Origin: Nissolia schottii
Lineage: Eukaryota; Streptophyta; Magnoliopsida; Fabales; Fabaceae
Direction: 5' to 3'
Assembly: GCA_003254905.1 (NCBI GenBank)
Contig: QANU01109758.1
Coordinates: 242,648-306,647, forward strand
Length of the DNA stretch: 64,000 nt
Part shown: piece after piece, positions 1-11,560 of the stretch
Layout of the letters: the number at the start of each line of letters is the position of its first letter
Numbering within the stretch: the stretch's first letter is position 1
Position numbers and translations under genes: made by a program
The notes under the pieces: generated by a model
The model's database searches: none
What the model saw: only the letters and a program-made list of their open reading frames with translations
Told to the model about the DNA's origin: nothing

Positions 1-609
1 TAATGATTTTGTCATGTTCCATGAAGACTTTTAGTTTAGACATTTTATCAAACACGTTGTGGGCAACCTATCAAATTACTTTGCACACAATAAGAGTTGT
101 CCCCTCATTAAAAGCTGCTTCTTAGCTAAAAAGCGCAGATATACTGTGGTTTTACCCTCTCCCAATTATATCTTGTCTGTTATCTCTACTCATCAAATGC
201 AACACACTAATGGTAAACATCTGCAAGAAAATAATTTTCTTATTCTTTTGCTTTGTCCATATTGTTAAATGTTAGAGAATAAAAGAGAAGCCACCATCAA
301 CTTCACTCAACAGCTTAAACATTTTTAATCTAGAAAAATTAGAAAGCCTAGCTTAATCCGTTCACAGTTTAAAAGAAATACTAACACGAATTGTTGGTTA
401 TTAAATGAGGAAATGTCTAACTGATTAGACAAGAACCATGGCATATATAGCACTTGCAGTAATGTCTTTATTATTTTTTAATAATGAGCCATTGCATTGG
501 GCACCAAAAAATAATAGAGTTGTTGTATAGTGTTTTTGTTTTTTGCTTTTATTTATTTTGCCCTAATTTTCACTCTATAAAAATATTAATTCTGTGTCAC
601 TTTTATTCT
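1..609. other. Intergenic, no gene seen
   Basis: This is AT-rich sequence. Open frames are short, with no splice-compatible partners and no recognisable protein similarity. I see no RNA gene or clear repeat here. Confidence 0.5.
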
Positions 610-880
610 ATAAAATATTATCTTTAAAAAATTGAAAAAATTATTTTATACTCTCATCCAAAAATAAAATAACATATTACAAGATATTAAAATAAAGTAG
701 TTTATAAATAAGTTAATTTTTTTTAATTTAAAAAATATGTGAGGTCATTGTAGAGATTAAAGTCTCTTTTATTGGAGTGAAGAGTCTCACTTTTGATCTC
801 TTGATATCTTTTATGACGCAATATTGATGTAGCTTAGAATGTGACAATGATTGGAACCTAAGAAGTATCAACGCTAACAC
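610..880 (+). repeat. Dispersed AT-rich repeat, copy 1
   Basis: This block is repeated in inverted orientation at about 5820-6065. Shared landmarks, read on the plus strand here, are the run ACAAGATATTAAAATAAAGT, the block TTTTATTGGAGTGAAGAGTC (TTTTATTAGAGTGAAAGTC in the other copy), and TTTTATGACGCAAT. The two copies lie about 5 kb apart and differ by many substitutions and small indels, so the duplication is old. No coding capacity is visible. It is probably a non-autonomous transposon or part of one; the class is not determined. Confidence 0.6.
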
Positions 881-1319
881 GAACACAAGACAAGACATAT
901 ATAGGTATAAAATTAAATATTTATAATAATAACTTAATATTTTCATTAATATCAAATTACTAATTTTTAATACTTTTCAACCCCCTTTCAAAATATATGG
1001 AACATTTAAGATATTTTCATTTTGTTAATTTTCTAAGAATTCATATTATTATAAATTATTTAATATTTAAAATATTTTTTACTTGGACACGGTACAGACA
1101 TGGCTCAAAAAAACTTTCAAATACAACTCAAGAGACACACTTAGATATAACTAATTATGATTTTTTTTTATTTAGACACTTTCAAATATGTGTGACAAGT
1201 GTATTAGATAAGTATCTTTATGCGTGTCACTATCTAAGTGCACAGCTCGTAAAGTATTTGTGCTTCCTAGGTAGGAATAGAAGTGAAATCCAAAGAGGGA
1301 GCCGAAGATGTTCTTAAGA

Positions 1320-2325
1320 GAATTCTCTTAGTAGTGGTTCGTATTTATTATGACGACTCATAGAGATAGACCCTATCCTCTGATTATTTTCACACTTTCC
1401 TCACAAGTTTACAACATGATGACAGTTTGAACTAGATACAAAATTGAATTACAAACCAAAATTAAAGCCAGAGCTACCAAATCAACACAAAATGCTCTTC
1501 CAAAAAGTACCAAAAACCAAAACAAAGATAACCGCAGTGAGATCAATCAAGCATCCTATCACTTCTTGCTAAATCGTTTTTTACCCCTCTTATTTATTTT
1601 TATTTTTTTTCTGGGCTGCTCATACTCATCGAAAAATGGATTCTAACAACTATAAGGGCTTCTTAATTTTTTTCCATTAAACAACTCTTAGATTTTGTGT
1701 CCGGATCCTACATTATATCTTGTCCTCAACGAAAGCTTCATAATCACCCTTCTCGAAAGATTTAACTAACGGAGCTACCTTGCTCTATAAAATTTTATTT
1801 TGTCATCATAATCTTGGTAATATATTCATTGAACTAGATTGAATAGTCATCAATACAATCAACTAGGTCTATAATTTCATTTTTATGCCATAAGAAAAAT
1901 ATGAAAAATCTTCGAGCTTAAGTTACACATGAACATCTTGAATCATGGGAATCAAGTATTCCTTAACCTAATTCCAAATTCTTGAATTTGATGATATATA
2001 GAACTATTTGATTTTCAATTTGAAAGTTGCTACAATTAATTGACTAGACACATCGAACCAAAATTTTTGGCACAATCCTTCTTCTTGCTGAAGTCGGAAT
2101 TTCTCAAATGCATCTTACTATTTGTTCATTGGCCAACCTAGTTGGGTGACATGGGTCCTATATAGCCATTTTCTTTGATTCTTGTAGAAAGAGACAATGG
2201 GAAAGGAATAACACGAAGGAGTTCAAATCCATAACCACAAGTCAATGAAATTTCCCTTGCTTAAAAAAACATGAAAGTTATGCCATAAAACTATGTATTT
2301 TGAATTTTTCTGACAATACGATATG
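1320..2325 (+). repeat. 1 kb dispersed repeat, copy A (uninterrupted)
   Basis: This segment recurs in the same orientation at 9513-9597 and 10645-11560. Shared landmarks include CTGGGCTGCTCATACTCATC, TGAATAGTCATCAATACAAT, AATCTTCGAGCTTAAGTTA, GACATGGGTCCTATATA and ACAAGTCAATGAAATTT. Copy A is continuous, while copy B is split by an inverted-repeat element. Both copies lack a long reading frame. It is a family of unknown class, most likely a decayed transposon remnant. Confidence 0.7.
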
Positions 2326-3279
<954 letters not shown>

Positions 3280-4215
3280 AAATTTAATGGATTGGAAACC
3301 AACTCTATTAGATCTTTCTGCTACAGTTTTTTTGGCAGGTTGTCAGATTTTGGGGTGTTGTGTACTTGGGTGTTCCCTTGGGTTGTAATCATAGATTTGT
3401 TTTGTTTTGAGACTCTCTTGTGGGAAAAATTTCGAAGTGTCTTGAAAATTGGAAATGGGTTTATTTTTCTCTAGGCAGGTAGATAACTCTCACTCAAGCT
3501 TGTCTCTCTAGTATTCCACTCTCCTACTTTATCTTCATTCCATACACCTCCAGGGTTGGCTAATTTTATTGAAAAGATTATGAAAAATTTGCTTCCATCA
3601 GCTGCTTTGGATACTAATCATGATCACTTGGTGAATTGGGAGGTGTGTTGTCGTCCTAAGAAGAAAGGAGGTTTGAGTCTCAGCAATTTGGTGTCAAAAA
3701 ATATTACCTAGGCATCTATATGGCTATAGTGATTTCCTTTAGTGCCTCATTCTTTATGGCATCAAGTCATCCAGAGTAAGTATAGTCTGGACAAGAATGG
3801 AGTGACACTATATTGCTTCCCCAGCTTCTCATTCTAGCCCCTAGAATTTAGCTCTCAAGCATATACTACCTTTAAGTCTTTGCTTTCCTTGAAGGTAGGT
3901 TATATTTCTCGTTTTAACGTAAGGGAGGATCATTGGGTAGGAGACTCCTCTTTTAACTAGCCTTTCCTCACCCTTATTGCAAATCTTCTTTAAAATTCTC
4001 CTATCCATAATTTTTATGGTGTGCATGACTCCACTTATTCATGGGACTTCCACTTTTTTTTTTTTTTTAAATCTAAACGAGTGTCCTCTGAATCAATAGT
4101 CCATTTGGGTCTCTTTGATTTTGTTCTGTTGTCCTCTAGCCCATATAAGAGGATTTGGTATCTCAATCCCTCTTGGGTGTTTACTTGCAAAACTTGCTTT
4201 CAGTATAGTATATAA
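3280..4215 (+). mobile_element. LINE (L1-type) fragment, 3' part of the pol ORF, decayed
   Basis: Broken frames on the plus strand read like the C-terminal part of a plant LINE reverse transcriptase polyprotein. Around 3630-3710 the sequence gives a Trp-x-Val-Cys-Cys-Arg-Pro-Lys-Lys-Lys-Gly-Gly-Leu-Ser pattern, followed by a Leu-Trp-His block near 3758. Near 4120-4190 comes the Ser-Ser-Pro...Trp-x-Leu-x-Pro-Ser-x-Val-Phe block typical of the zinc-binding RT domain. Many stops and frameshifts show it is dead. It shares a stretch (GTAGGAGACTCCTCTTTTAA at about 3937) with the LINE remnant inside VPS34 intron 7, so both come from one family. Confidence 0.75.
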
Positions 4216-5355
4216 GACTCAGGTCTCATGCCCATCAATATAGATCAAATTTATCACTCATTTGCAGTTTATAACAAACACATTATATATGTTCAAACAT
4301 TGCTACACATGAGGAAAACTTATCTGAAGTCGATTTAATTCAAAATACAAGATGGTGTCCAAGTAACTAACGCATTCAACAACAGTTCACAAGTAAACAT
4401 TAAACACAAAGTCTCAGTCAGCAGAGCTCTCTTCCTCTAACACAAGCCAAAGAAACAAATTCCAACTAGCTAAAATCCTTATAAATAAGTAGTTGCTGTT
4501 CAGATACACCAAAAATAAAATAAAATAAACATTCGATTTGTTCTACTTGTCTGCAATGTCACACTCTTCTTTCCGCAGCCATAAAATAGCTAAATAGAAT
4601 CAACAAGGAAATGGATCCTCTGATGTCGAATCTTCACATGACCTTGATCTCCCATCATTGGTCCTTTTTATTGGTTATGTCATGTATGGGTCTCACATTG
4701 TCAATCAAACCATGAAAGATCACACATGACTATGTTATGTAAAAATTCAACATGCGAGGATCCACTCCTGAGCAACGGGTATGTAACATATACAAATTGA
4801 AAGCCAATGGCAATAGAAGAATAAACACATTTGAGCCCATCAGAAAGAAGGAGGGAATTTCTTAAAAAAAAATTGAAACTTTGATTAATCTAAAATCGAA
4901 AAATAAATAAACAAACAATAAAAAAAAAAAACAGAGAAAACGGAGAAAAAACAAAGGGATTTTGAGGGGACTGACCCTTCAGTGTAATCTGACTGCAGAA
5001 GGTCCAGATAGGAATCCCATTTGTTTCCGATGACCTAAGTCGGGGGCAAAAAAAAAAAAAAAAAAATTGAGTTTCAATTAACCCTAAACCCTAAGCCTTA
5101 ATTGAAACGGGTAAAAAGGTCGAAGCTTTCTCTGAATATTTTAATTGTTGAAACGAAGTGAAATATGAAATTACCTTTCCACATGTGAAACAACGAACGG
5201 GGATGATCATGTTCCTCGTCTTCTGTAACTTTATATTTCGTGGTGGGTGTTGTTAGAATGAGAGGATGGAGAGGGAGGCACCGCGGTAGAGACAATATAG
5301 GGAGAGAGTGGGAGAGGCCATCAAGGAAAAGCTTTAAGAGGAGATTAACAGAGAT
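4216..5355. other. Intergenic upstream of the tRNA gene
   Basis: AT-rich spacer with several A-runs (around 4865-4940 and 5050-5066). I see no protein gene. The open frames at 5098-5295 (minus) and elsewhere lack any supporting similarity. Confidence 0.4.
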
Positions 5356-5428
5356 GGGGATGTAGCTCAGATGGTAGAGCGCTCGCTTAGCATGCGAGAG
5401 GTACGGGGATCGATACCCCGCATCTCCA
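5356..5428 (+). tRNA. tRNA-Ala (anticodon AGC)
   Basis: The 73-nt sequence folds as a full cloverleaf. The acceptor stem GGGGATG pairs with CATCTCC and includes a G3:T70 wobble, the classic alanine identity element. The D-arm region is GCTCAGATGGTAGAGC, which also serves as internal A box. The anticodon stem CTCGC/GCGAG encloses the loop TTAGCAT with anticodon AGC. The T-arm CGGGG/CCCCG encloses ATCGATA and matches the B box. There is no intron and CCA is not encoded, as expected for a plant nuclear gene. T-runs follow immediately as the Pol III stop. Confidence 0.97.
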
Positions 5429-5434
5429 CTTTCT

Positions 5435-5447
5435 ATTTTGCTTTTTT
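5435..5447 (+). terminator. RNA polymerase III T-run terminator of tRNA-Ala
   Basis: A TTTT run at 5435-5438 and a TTTTTT run at 5442-5447 begin 7 bases after the mature 3' end, the usual place for Pol III termination. Confidence 0.8.
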
Positions 5448-5819
5448 AACTTGTGCATGGGGAGGATGATGTTTGCTTAATAGTGAATAAAACTTTCAAA
5501 TTTATAGGCCAATGGTTTGTGTGGATGTATGTTACGGGTTTTTTTTTGGGGAATCATTGTGGTCAATCTATGACACATGCTCAGCAAGTGGAGCCACCAA
5601 GAGAGCTCATTTGGTGAATTTGTGCTTTTTTACCTAATGTTGAGTCCTAGAGCCCACCCTCAATATTCACCCCCATGTTCAAACTTATCCATGACTGTAC
5701 TGATGGGAAAAGACTTCAAACCTCAGCAAAAAGGAACTCTTCACTTTAATCACTCCCTGCTACAAGTATTAGTTAAACTAAAAACCCTAGAACATCTTCT
5801 CTTAGAGCTTTCTTAACAA

Positions 5820-6065
5820 TGGTCATATTTGAATCTCACGTTTGACTCATCATTGTCAATCATATTAACATTGCGTCATAAAAAGCATTAAAGTTCCAAG
5901 AGTGAGACTTTCACTCTAATAAAAGGACTAAATTTGACCTTCTCTATAGCCCCACTTTTTTTTAAATTAAAAAAATTAACTTAATTATAAAATACTTTAT
6001 TTTAATATCTTGTATTATGATATTTTATTTTTAGACTGGATAAAAATATAAAATTAATTTTACCA
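5820..6065 (-). repeat. Dispersed AT-rich repeat, copy 2 (inverted)
   Basis: The reverse complement of this block matches 610-880. It contains AATACAAGATATTAAAATAAAGT, split here over about 5985-6015, the TTTTATTAGAGTGAAAGTC block and TTTTATGACGCAAT. With copy 1 it forms an imperfect inverted pair that encloses copy A of the 1 kb repeat, the LINE fragment and the tRNA gene. Confidence 0.6.
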
Positions 6066-7118
6066 GATATTTTTTCAAATAAATTTTTAATAAATTAAAT
6101 TGCAGATAAATATTTGGTAATTTTTTTTCAAAGTTCAAATATAATAAAAAATTAACTAAAATTTTTCAATTAAAACAAGCCTTCGATATATTTTTAAAAT
6201 ATTACATGATTAACAACAATGCATAATTGAAACATGACCAACAACACCATGTAACTAAAATATTATATAACTACAAACTAGTCTTGACGATCACAGTGAA
6301 ATTGTCATATGTTTCATTAAGTCTTCCTTTGTTGAAAAAGATTAAAAATGGTTGTGAAAATAAATGTGAAACAAAGTTAATATCTATAGAGTAAAATTAA
6401 GAGAAGAAAAAAATGCAACCCAACAACTATTTCATGTCCAACATTTATCTGTGTCAAACATATACTAATGTTGAAAGGTTCTTTGCAATTAAATGGAAAA
6501 AAAATATTAAATCATATACATGCCCCATGTCGCCATATGATTGGCTTTCATTAACAAACAGATTGGACCCTCCTTGCCAAGACTCGTCCCACACTCTCTC
6601 CTTGGCTTAATTTGCTCCAGCAACGGGGTCCCGTCTTGACTACAATGCATCAGAAGCACAGGGGACTCGGACTCTCATCCAACCATTGCTAGGGTTGCTC
6701 TTAGGTACAAGAAGTAGTTATCATCAGCTCTGACAAAATCAAAAAGGGCTTTATCTAGAGAGAGAGAAAAAGGTTATTACCATATTAATTCATCCGTTGT
6801 AGGTTTATTGTAATGGTTATTGTACCGAAATGGATGGTTCATTGGAAAGGGTTGGACTCCGAAGCTTCTCGGTTGGTCTTCAAAGTTGGAACATGTGTAC
6901 TTGTAAGGAATCCGATGCTCAAGTAAGTAGAGGTTGAATACAAGGGTAGGATCGAGAGAGATGGGTTCTAGTAGGGGTGAGAAAACGCCAGACGGCCTGT
7001 CAGGGCCTGCAGCCTGGCCTGTCTGTTTTAGTAAAAAGGTCTGGCCCAGACCATTTTCAAAGCCTGTTTGAGTAAACAGGCTAGGCCTAAGCTATTACGA
7101 AAGCTTGTTAAACCCGAC
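6066..7118. other. Intergenic, repeat-like, no gene seen
   Basis: Mixed AT-rich sequence. The part near 6970-7110 is richer in GC, and its GAGTAAACAGGC motif (about 7069) recurs at about 8127 on the other side of the next element. This suggests the element landed in, or sits between, related repeat sequence. I see no supported gene. Confidence 0.4.
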
Positions 7119-8093
7119 TTTAGCAATGCCTTATCCACTAGACTGACATTACTTTTTGCAACATTTTATGCAATCATATTTATTAATATAATTTTATTAT
7201 TTAATTTTTTTAAAAGAAACCATAATCTAAAGAGTCCTCAGGACTTTCCCACACTTACACTCTCATCTCATTTGAATAATGTCAGAGAGTTCTGCTGACA
7301 TTTTCTTTTTTGTTTTTTGTTGGTCAAATGTCATATATTCTGTTTATGATTTTACTATCACATACTAAGCAAGAGAATTGGTGATATACAAAACAAAGTT
7401 GAGCAAACTTTTTTGGATATGGACTTTGATTTCTTAATGGTAAAATAAATGGATGAAAATTTGATTTTCCTCTCACATAAAGGATATTCACGTTGCTCAG
7501 ACTTGTCTTTTGATATGTTTCTTCATGGGTATACCCCAACAGCTTTCAACTTTAGATTTTCAATTCTTTATTGAAAATACATTTTTGATTCATATTGAAT
7601 TTATATACTCTCGCTTATTATATAGTAAATGTTATATATTCAGTTAAACTCTCTCCCTTCTCTCAAGAAATACCTTTATATATATATATATATATTAGTT
7701 TTTTTACTTTAGAATATTATTATATTAAGAAATTAAGTTATTAACAAAAATAATACTTTGTTATGATTATTTTTGAAAAATTAAAAATTGCATATTTTAT
7801 TTTGTTTTATTTTAATATTTATTTTTTATTTTTCTATGATCAAAAATATACAGACCGGTCTATCACTGATATATGACGTTTTACCAACAAAAAACAAAAA
7901 GAAAAATGCCAACAAAGCTCTCTCACATTATTCAGATGAGATGAGAGTGTAAGTGTGGGAGAGTCCTATGGACTCTTTAGATTAAGGTTTCTTTAAAAAG
8001 AAAAATTAAATAATAAAATTATATTAATAAATATGATTGCATAAAATGTTGCAAAAAGTAATGTCATTCTAGTGGATAAAGCATTGCTATAAA
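7119..8093. mobile_element. Large inverted-repeat (foldback) element with arms of about 220 bp
   Basis: The left arm at 7119-7338 and the right arm at 7871-8093 are reverse complements with about 90% visible identity. Both begin with a TTTA(TA)GCAATGC end and contain GACATTACTTTTTGCAACAT, a shared AATATAATTTTATTATTTAA core and ACACTTACACTCTCATCTCA. The loop of about 530 bp is AT-rich with a (TA)n tract near 7680 and carries no transposase frame. Long terminal inverted repeats fit a Mutator-like or foldback element. I could not see a clean target duplication at the ends, so the class is uncertain. Confidence 0.8.
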
Positions 8094-8316
8094 TGACAGA
8101 GATATAAATACAAATGAACATTTCTGAGTAAACAGGCCGACCTAACCTAGGAATTGGGCCATGATGGAACTTTTAATACAAGTGGGTCCGTGTGAGCTTT
8201 ATGGACTAGAAGTCGATAATCCGTGGACCAAGATGGGTCATGAGTAGGGTATTTGGGTCTAGTCGGTAATGGTTATAATTGATTTGTAACTTATGCAACA
8301 GGGGGTCGTAACGCGC

Positions 8317-8438
8317 GCTTAAGTTCATTGTAATCTTAGGACAATATCACTGTAATAAAGAGTTCTTTAGTTTTTGGAACTTCTCGTGTTTGTTGTGTCA
8401 CATTTGTTATTTTCCCTATTTTATCATAATTCTTAACA
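8317..8438 (+). repeat. Direct repeat 1 (possible LTR 3'-part)
   Basis: About 120 bp from GCTTAAGTTCATTGTAATCT to ATTCTTAAC. It is repeated at 9163-9280 at roughly 80% identity and in the same orientation. A TATATATA box lies just before the second copy. The order TATA box, transcribed region, CATTTGTTATT and CTTAACA end resembles the 3' portion of a copia-type LTR. I did not find a primer-binding site after it, so the LTR reading is tentative. Confidence 0.45.
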
Positions 8439-9162
8439 CCTCGAACCTTTTTCGCTACCGCTGTCCTGAGTTCTTTGAACTCATCTTGTTTCCTGCTATC
8501 CTCAGCATTTCTTTTCCCAGCGACCATTGCTTCAGCCTTCATTGTATTTCTGTTGCTCCGCCGCGAACCACTTCATCCTTTACCACTTGATCTGTCAGGT
8601 CCCACTTCTATTAGCTCTTAGCACCACCTCCCCACCCCGTCCACCATTCTCGCCATCACCCCGTGCCTCGTAGCTGCTGTAGTTTCGTAGCTCTTGCTTC
8701 TTTTGTTTCTCTTGCAATTCCCCAAAAATTAGGGAACCGAATTTGTGAAATATCCTTCTGTGATTATTTATTTTTTATTTAAACTTCCTTTCCTTAATTT
8801 TGTTTTATTGTTGGGTTTCTATTTGGGCCCTTCAACAAAAACAAAACACTTCTGATTGGGCTGGGTTTTCCTTTCTTTGGGTTATCATTTTTGTTTTCTT
8901 GGTCCTTTTTGGTTGAAACCTCAAAAAAAAAAACCAGTGTATGAGTTGCTATTACTGCCTCTGTGTAGACTGTTGCTTATCTAGTTCCACGGATATCCAT
9001 ACTAGTTGTCTTTCGTGCCCCATGCAGCCTAGACTTTGTTACCGCTCCTTTGTTGGTTCCGCTCAATCCAAATTGTTGTCGATACTAGTTCACTCAAACT
9101 TGTTTCCTTATGTAACCGATTTAGTATTTATGTTGATTTAACTTTCTCCTTCTTATATATAG
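8439..9162. other. Sequence between two direct repeats
   Basis: Pyrimidine-rich sequence with short plus-strand open frames (8390-8590 and 8941-9141) that have no recognised similarity. If the flanking direct repeats are LTR parts, this would be remnant LTR or internal sequence. Confidence 0.35.
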
Positions 9163-9280
9163 GCTTAAGTTCATCGTAATCTTAACACAATATCATTATA
9201 ATACAGAGGTCTTTAGTTTGCGATTTTGTCTTTGATGTGTCACATTTGTTATTTTTCTTGTTTTACCATGATTCTTAACA
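9163..9280 (+). repeat. Direct repeat 2 (possible LTR 3'-part)
   Basis: Second copy of the 120-bp unit at 8317-8438. It is preceded by a TATATATA stretch at 9154-9160 and ends in GATTCTTAACA. Confidence 0.45.
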
Positions 9281-9512
9281 AGGGTTGCAGGAGAAAGTAT
9301 GAGAGGAGGGACACAATGAATAGACAAAAAGAGAACATAAGATGGGGACTATACACCCCCCTTGAAGCCCCTTTTACCTTAACACCTCTCAGACATGAAA
9401 AAAACCCAAGAGATCTTGGGAGAGAAGAGAGAGAACAAAAAGGAGAGAATACCTAGAGACTCTAAGGTCAGGAAAGTTCTAGCTATCCTTAAGTTAAAGA
9501 GCCCTCTAAGTC

Positions 9513-9597
9513 GTGGTTCATGTTTACTGTGACGATTTATAGGATAGATCTTAATCTTTGATTATTCTCACACTTTCTTCACATAACTCAAGATTTG
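9513..9597 (+). repeat. 1 kb dispersed repeat, copy B, 5' piece
   Basis: Matches 1335-1412 (GGTTCATGTTTACTGTGACG here, GGTTCGTATTTATTATGACG in copy A, followed by GATTATT-TCACACTTTC-TCACA). Its continuation is displaced to 10645. Confidence 0.6.
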
Positions 9598-9758
9598 ATC
9601 TGAATCAATGACATTACTAATGTTGCAATAACGATACTTGAGAGTAAAGAAGAAGGCTAAGAAGTAAAAACAATTTACTGTCTTCATGCTCAATTATGAA
9701 GAGTTAATGATTTTGTGGAACGATATAGATAATAATAGTGCTATTTTTATTTTTATTA

Positions 9759-10611
9759 ATTGATAAATGTGATGGCTATCATGGTACCCCAAGTCTTTAG
9801 AACCATTGCATGGTAGTCCTAAAATGAATGATATTTGTGTTTGAAAATTACTGATTCTGTCACCGCTTCACCTAGACATATATTTTTTAAAAATAACAAA
9901 CTCACCCCCCTTTACATTTTGCAAAGATACCCCCCCCCCCCCTTTTGTTAGCACTTAGCACTGAACGAGAAAACAAGAACACACATTAGCTTTAATTCAT
10001 TATATTTGAGATGAACTTGTTCTGGTGGTTTTATTTTGGCTATGTTGCTATAGGTGGCACAAGTTCTCTTCTCACTCTGCAAATAAATTTCAAAACAAAG
10101 CACCTAAAATGCCTAATGGGATTGATGTCTTGGTCAATCTCGTTGTTGCTTTAACAAATTAAATTAAATATTTATACAATATTACAAGGGGAAAGAGCTT
10201 TGGCCCAAGAGGCATAACTGTAGCAATTGTGATACCATCTCCATCTCCATTCCAACATTGTCCCAGTGTTCCTATTTCAACTCTAGATTCAATGCGTTCA
10301 TCTCTAAAATAATAATAACTAAATCTTGTTGGATTCAAATTTTAAATTTTTTTCCAACACAACCCAAGAAGGCAATAAGCAACAGAATAGATAAAAAGAT
10401 CAAATAGAATCAACACAAAAAATTTCAACAATTACTTTGTACATTGAAACCAAACATAAATACAAAATAATAATAATAATAATAATAATGTAAACAAAAA
10501 AAACCAACAAGACTAGATTCAGATATCTTTAACCCAAGCCACCCCATATCTTCAATTGAGGCAATGATTCTAAAGACTTGGGGTACCATGATAGCCATCA
10601 CCATTGATAAA
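9759..10611. mobile_element. Inverted-repeat element of about 850 bp inserted in repeat copy B
   Basis: Arms of about 50 bp at 9759-9810 and 10561-10611 are reverse complements. They share GTGATGGCTATCATGGTACC, the following CCAAGTCTTTAGAA and a TTGATAAA outer end. The interior of about 750 bp has C-runs near 9931-9944, an ATAATA microsatellite near 10470 and no long open frame. The element lies between the two pieces of repeat copy B, which are contiguous in copy A, so it is most simply an insertion. No transposase is present, so it is non-autonomous. The family is unknown. Confidence 0.65.
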
Positions 10612-10644
10612 AAGGTTCAAATTCTCTGAAGAGGAAAACAAAGT

Positions 10645-11560
10645 CGTTACAACATGATGATAGTTTAAATTGAATAAAAAATAAAGTAAAACCAAAACTA
10701 AAGCCATAGCTACCAACACTAAATGCTCTTTTAAAAAAAAAAGCACCCAAAACTAAAACATGAAGATTAACACAGGAGATCAATCAAGCATCCCGTCACT
10801 TCTTGCTAGATCTGTTTATACCCCTCTTATTATTTTTTTTTCTGGGCTGCTCATACTCATCGCAAAAAGGACTCAGAGAATTAATTAGGACTCTAATGGC
10901 TTCTTCATTATTTCCAGTAAACAATGAGAATTTTTTCCCAGATCCTACGTGTATCTTGTCCTCACTAAAAGTTTCATATTCAACTTACTTGAAAGGTTCA
11001 ACTAACAGAGCTACCTTGCTATGTACATGTATAATTTTATTTTGTCATCATAATATCATAATCTTGGTAATGTATTCATTGAAATGGATTGAATAGTCAT
11101 CAATACAATCAACTAGGTCTATAATTTCATTATTATGCCATAAAATAATATGAAAAATCTTCGAGCTTAAGTTATACATGAACAGATATCCTAAATTAAA
11201 GGAATCGCATTCCATAACCTAATTCGAAATTCCAAAATCTTGAATTTGATGATATATAAAACTAATGAATTTTCCATTTGAAAGTTGCTACTAGACACAT
11301 CGAATAAAATTTTTTGGCACAATCCCTTAATGTTGAAGTCGGAATTTCTCAAATGGAACTTAGCCGGGTGACATGGGTCCTATATAGGCATTTTCTTTGA
11401 TTCTTGTGGACATAGACAATGGGAAATGAATAACACGAAGGAGTTTTGAAATCCACAACCACAAGTCAATGAAATTTACCTTACTTAAAAACATGAAATG
11501 ATTTGCCAACGCCACTGTATTTAAAACTCTGTATTTGAATTTTGCTGACAAATAACAGAT
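10645..11560 (+). repeat. 1 kb dispersed repeat, copy B, main piece
   Basis: Collinear with 1412-2325 at an estimated 80-85% identity over several hundred bases. The matching landmarks are listed for copy A. An open frame on the minus strand (11360-11551) is also interrupted in copy A and looks fortuitous. Confidence 0.7.

Noticed and set aside
9226..9456. 76-codon plus-strand frame
   Set aside because: It starts within a direct repeat and runs into repeat copy B; no similarity to known proteins.
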